Below, in pieces: positions 49,655 through 50,324 of a DNA stretch of 50,324 nucleotides. Position 1 is the first letter of the stretch. Every line of letters begins with the position of its first letter. A program made the translations under genes and the position numbers. The notes under the pieces are model-generated. The model saw only the letters and a program-made list of their open reading frames with translations, made no database searches and was not told the DNA's origin. The DNA comes from Sphingobacteriaceae bacterium (GTDB lineage: Bacteria; Bacteroidota; Bacteroidia; Sphingobacteriales; Sphingobacteriaceae): the NCBI GenBank assembly GCA_014380615.1, contig JACMJM010000061.1:1-50324 (forward strand), given 5' to 3'.

Positions 49655-50108
49655 TAATGGCTTGTTCAAGTTAAGAAACAAACAAAAATATGATTTTGTT
49701 GACTAGCAGTAAACTTAAACAGAGAGGTTGCACGGATAAATATTGTAACCAATTATTTGAGAAGCGAAGGCCTCACGTTTATACGTCAGTCAAGAGATTT
49801 CATGGCATGAATTCTTTTTCGTCTTCCGATTTATTCCATGTTCTCGTAACAGGTTTCTTGCAAGAGGAGAAGAGCGGCTTAACAAAGGAATGAAATGGTG
49901 TAGGGTTCCTTAAAAGGAAGTATACTACTCCTGAAGAGTTCGTGCAATTACAGGATATCTCCTAGTGTCGAGTCAACGATAAAATGTCGTGTCGGTTGTC
50001 ACCCTGAGCGGAGTCGAAGGGCAATTCGTATAGGCTTCGATATTAAGATCAGTGATTTTTTAAGGTCAAAATTCTCTTATCTATCAATTACTAAACAAAT
50101 CTTCGTAT
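49655..50108. other. Intergenic region before the phytase gene end
   Basis: No convincing gene. A 67-codon plus-strand frame (49690-49893) lacks coding character. The region holds the receptor promoter region on its left and a REP-like repeat at 49998-50022. Confidence 0.6.
49998..50022. repeat. REP-like dispersed repeat
   Basis: Contains CACCCTGAGCGGAGTCGAAG, a palindromic-type element (CCCTGAGC.../...TCGAAGGG) that I recognise as a common dispersed repeat in Bacteroidota intergenic DNA. Single copy here. Confidence 0.6.
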
Positions 50109-50324
50109 TTATTTAGTAATTAATTTCTTCGCAATGTCTTCCCATCGATAGTAATGATATGTTCTGTCATCACTCATTGCCACAAAAATCCCTTTCTTAA
50201 AATCCTTATTAAGGGGTACTGAAACGATATCAGATCCATCACTCTGAATAGTTGATGCCATAATCGACCTAATCAAAGGATGATTGTTAGCATTTTTATC
50301 TCCCTCTCTTCTATAAAATTTAAA
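50109..50324 (-). CDS. Probable 3-phytase (beta-propeller phytase), C-terminal part only
   Basis: The last 71 codons of a minus-strand gene are present; the start lies beyond the right edge. The end reads ...DGSDIVSVPLNKDFKKG, then IFVAMSDDRTYHYYRWEDIA and a short lysine tail. This is the closing blade and C-terminus of beta-propeller phytases (VPLG...KG-FVAMS-D-TF-FYRWEDIA pattern), which release phosphate from phytate outside the cytoplasm. Only this fragment can be judged. Confidence 0.75.
   Translation of the reverse strand, partial: FKFYRREGDKNANNHPLIRSIMASTIQSDGSDIVSVPLNKDFKKGIFVAMSDDRTYHYYRWEDIAKKLITK

Noticed and set aside
49690..49893. Plus-strand 67-aa open frame.
   Set aside because: Basic, irregular composition and overlap with the receptor promoter region; looks like chance.

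Overview
The window looks like a chromosome segment of a Bacteroidota bacterium, most likely Sphingobacteriaceae (Pedobacter- or Mucilaginibacter-like). The signs are TAnnTTTG-type -7 boxes, few Shine-Dalgarno sequences, many SPI/SPII-exported glycoside hydrolases, a CarboxypepD_reg-type TonB receptor, a Nudix-type AraR regulator and Bacteroidota families such as the DUF5362-like protein. No rRNA and no CRISPR array was seen. One tRNA (Ala, GGC) is present.

Left part (1-12.6 kb) is accessory and AT-rich. It holds small orphan genes and a stand-alone receiver gene flanked by two diverged copies of a structured RNA-like element. A lipoprotein gene follows, bracketed by two related palindromes. 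Next comes a minus-strand group with a Cas4-like Fe-S/PD-(D/E)XK nuclease, a zinc-ribbon DUF4145 protein and an unknown 388-aa protein. A hairpin-rich, gene-relic-like gap leads to tRNA-Ala. Beyond it are a Panacea-type toxin-antitoxin pair, an outer-membrane protein, a glycosyltransferase, a second stand-alone receiver, an apparently frameshifted membrane protein and a GNAT acetyltransferase.

Middle part (12.9-40 kb) is a long minus-strand carbohydrate locus: GH2, two GH88/GH105-type unsaturated-uronyl hydrolases, a BNR_4 propeller (GH145/PL24/25/27-like), GH31, GH97, aldose 1-epimerase, GH127/146, GH29, GH43, GH78, GH43_5-like, GH51, GH29 and GH51. These activities fit arabinose-, rhamnose-, galactose-, fucose- and glucuronate-decorated plant polymers (rhamnogalacturonan-I side chains, arabinan, arabinogalactan). 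There is no SusC/SusD pair in the window.

At 40-44.9 kb the plus strand carries araR (Nudix family) and then araB-araD-araA, which convert the released L-arabinose to D-xylulose 5-phosphate. Near-identical operator-like sites lie in the GH51/araR divergent region and ahead of the aldose epimerase gene, overlapping the inferred -33 elements. This ties hydrolase and arabinose genes into one likely regulon.

Right part (44.9-50.3 kb) has about 1 kb of apparently decayed DNA, a pentapeptide-repeat/TIR fusion protein (possible NAD-depleting immune effector), a TonB-dependent receptor, a REP-like repeat and the 3' end of a probable 3-phytase gene cut by the window edge.
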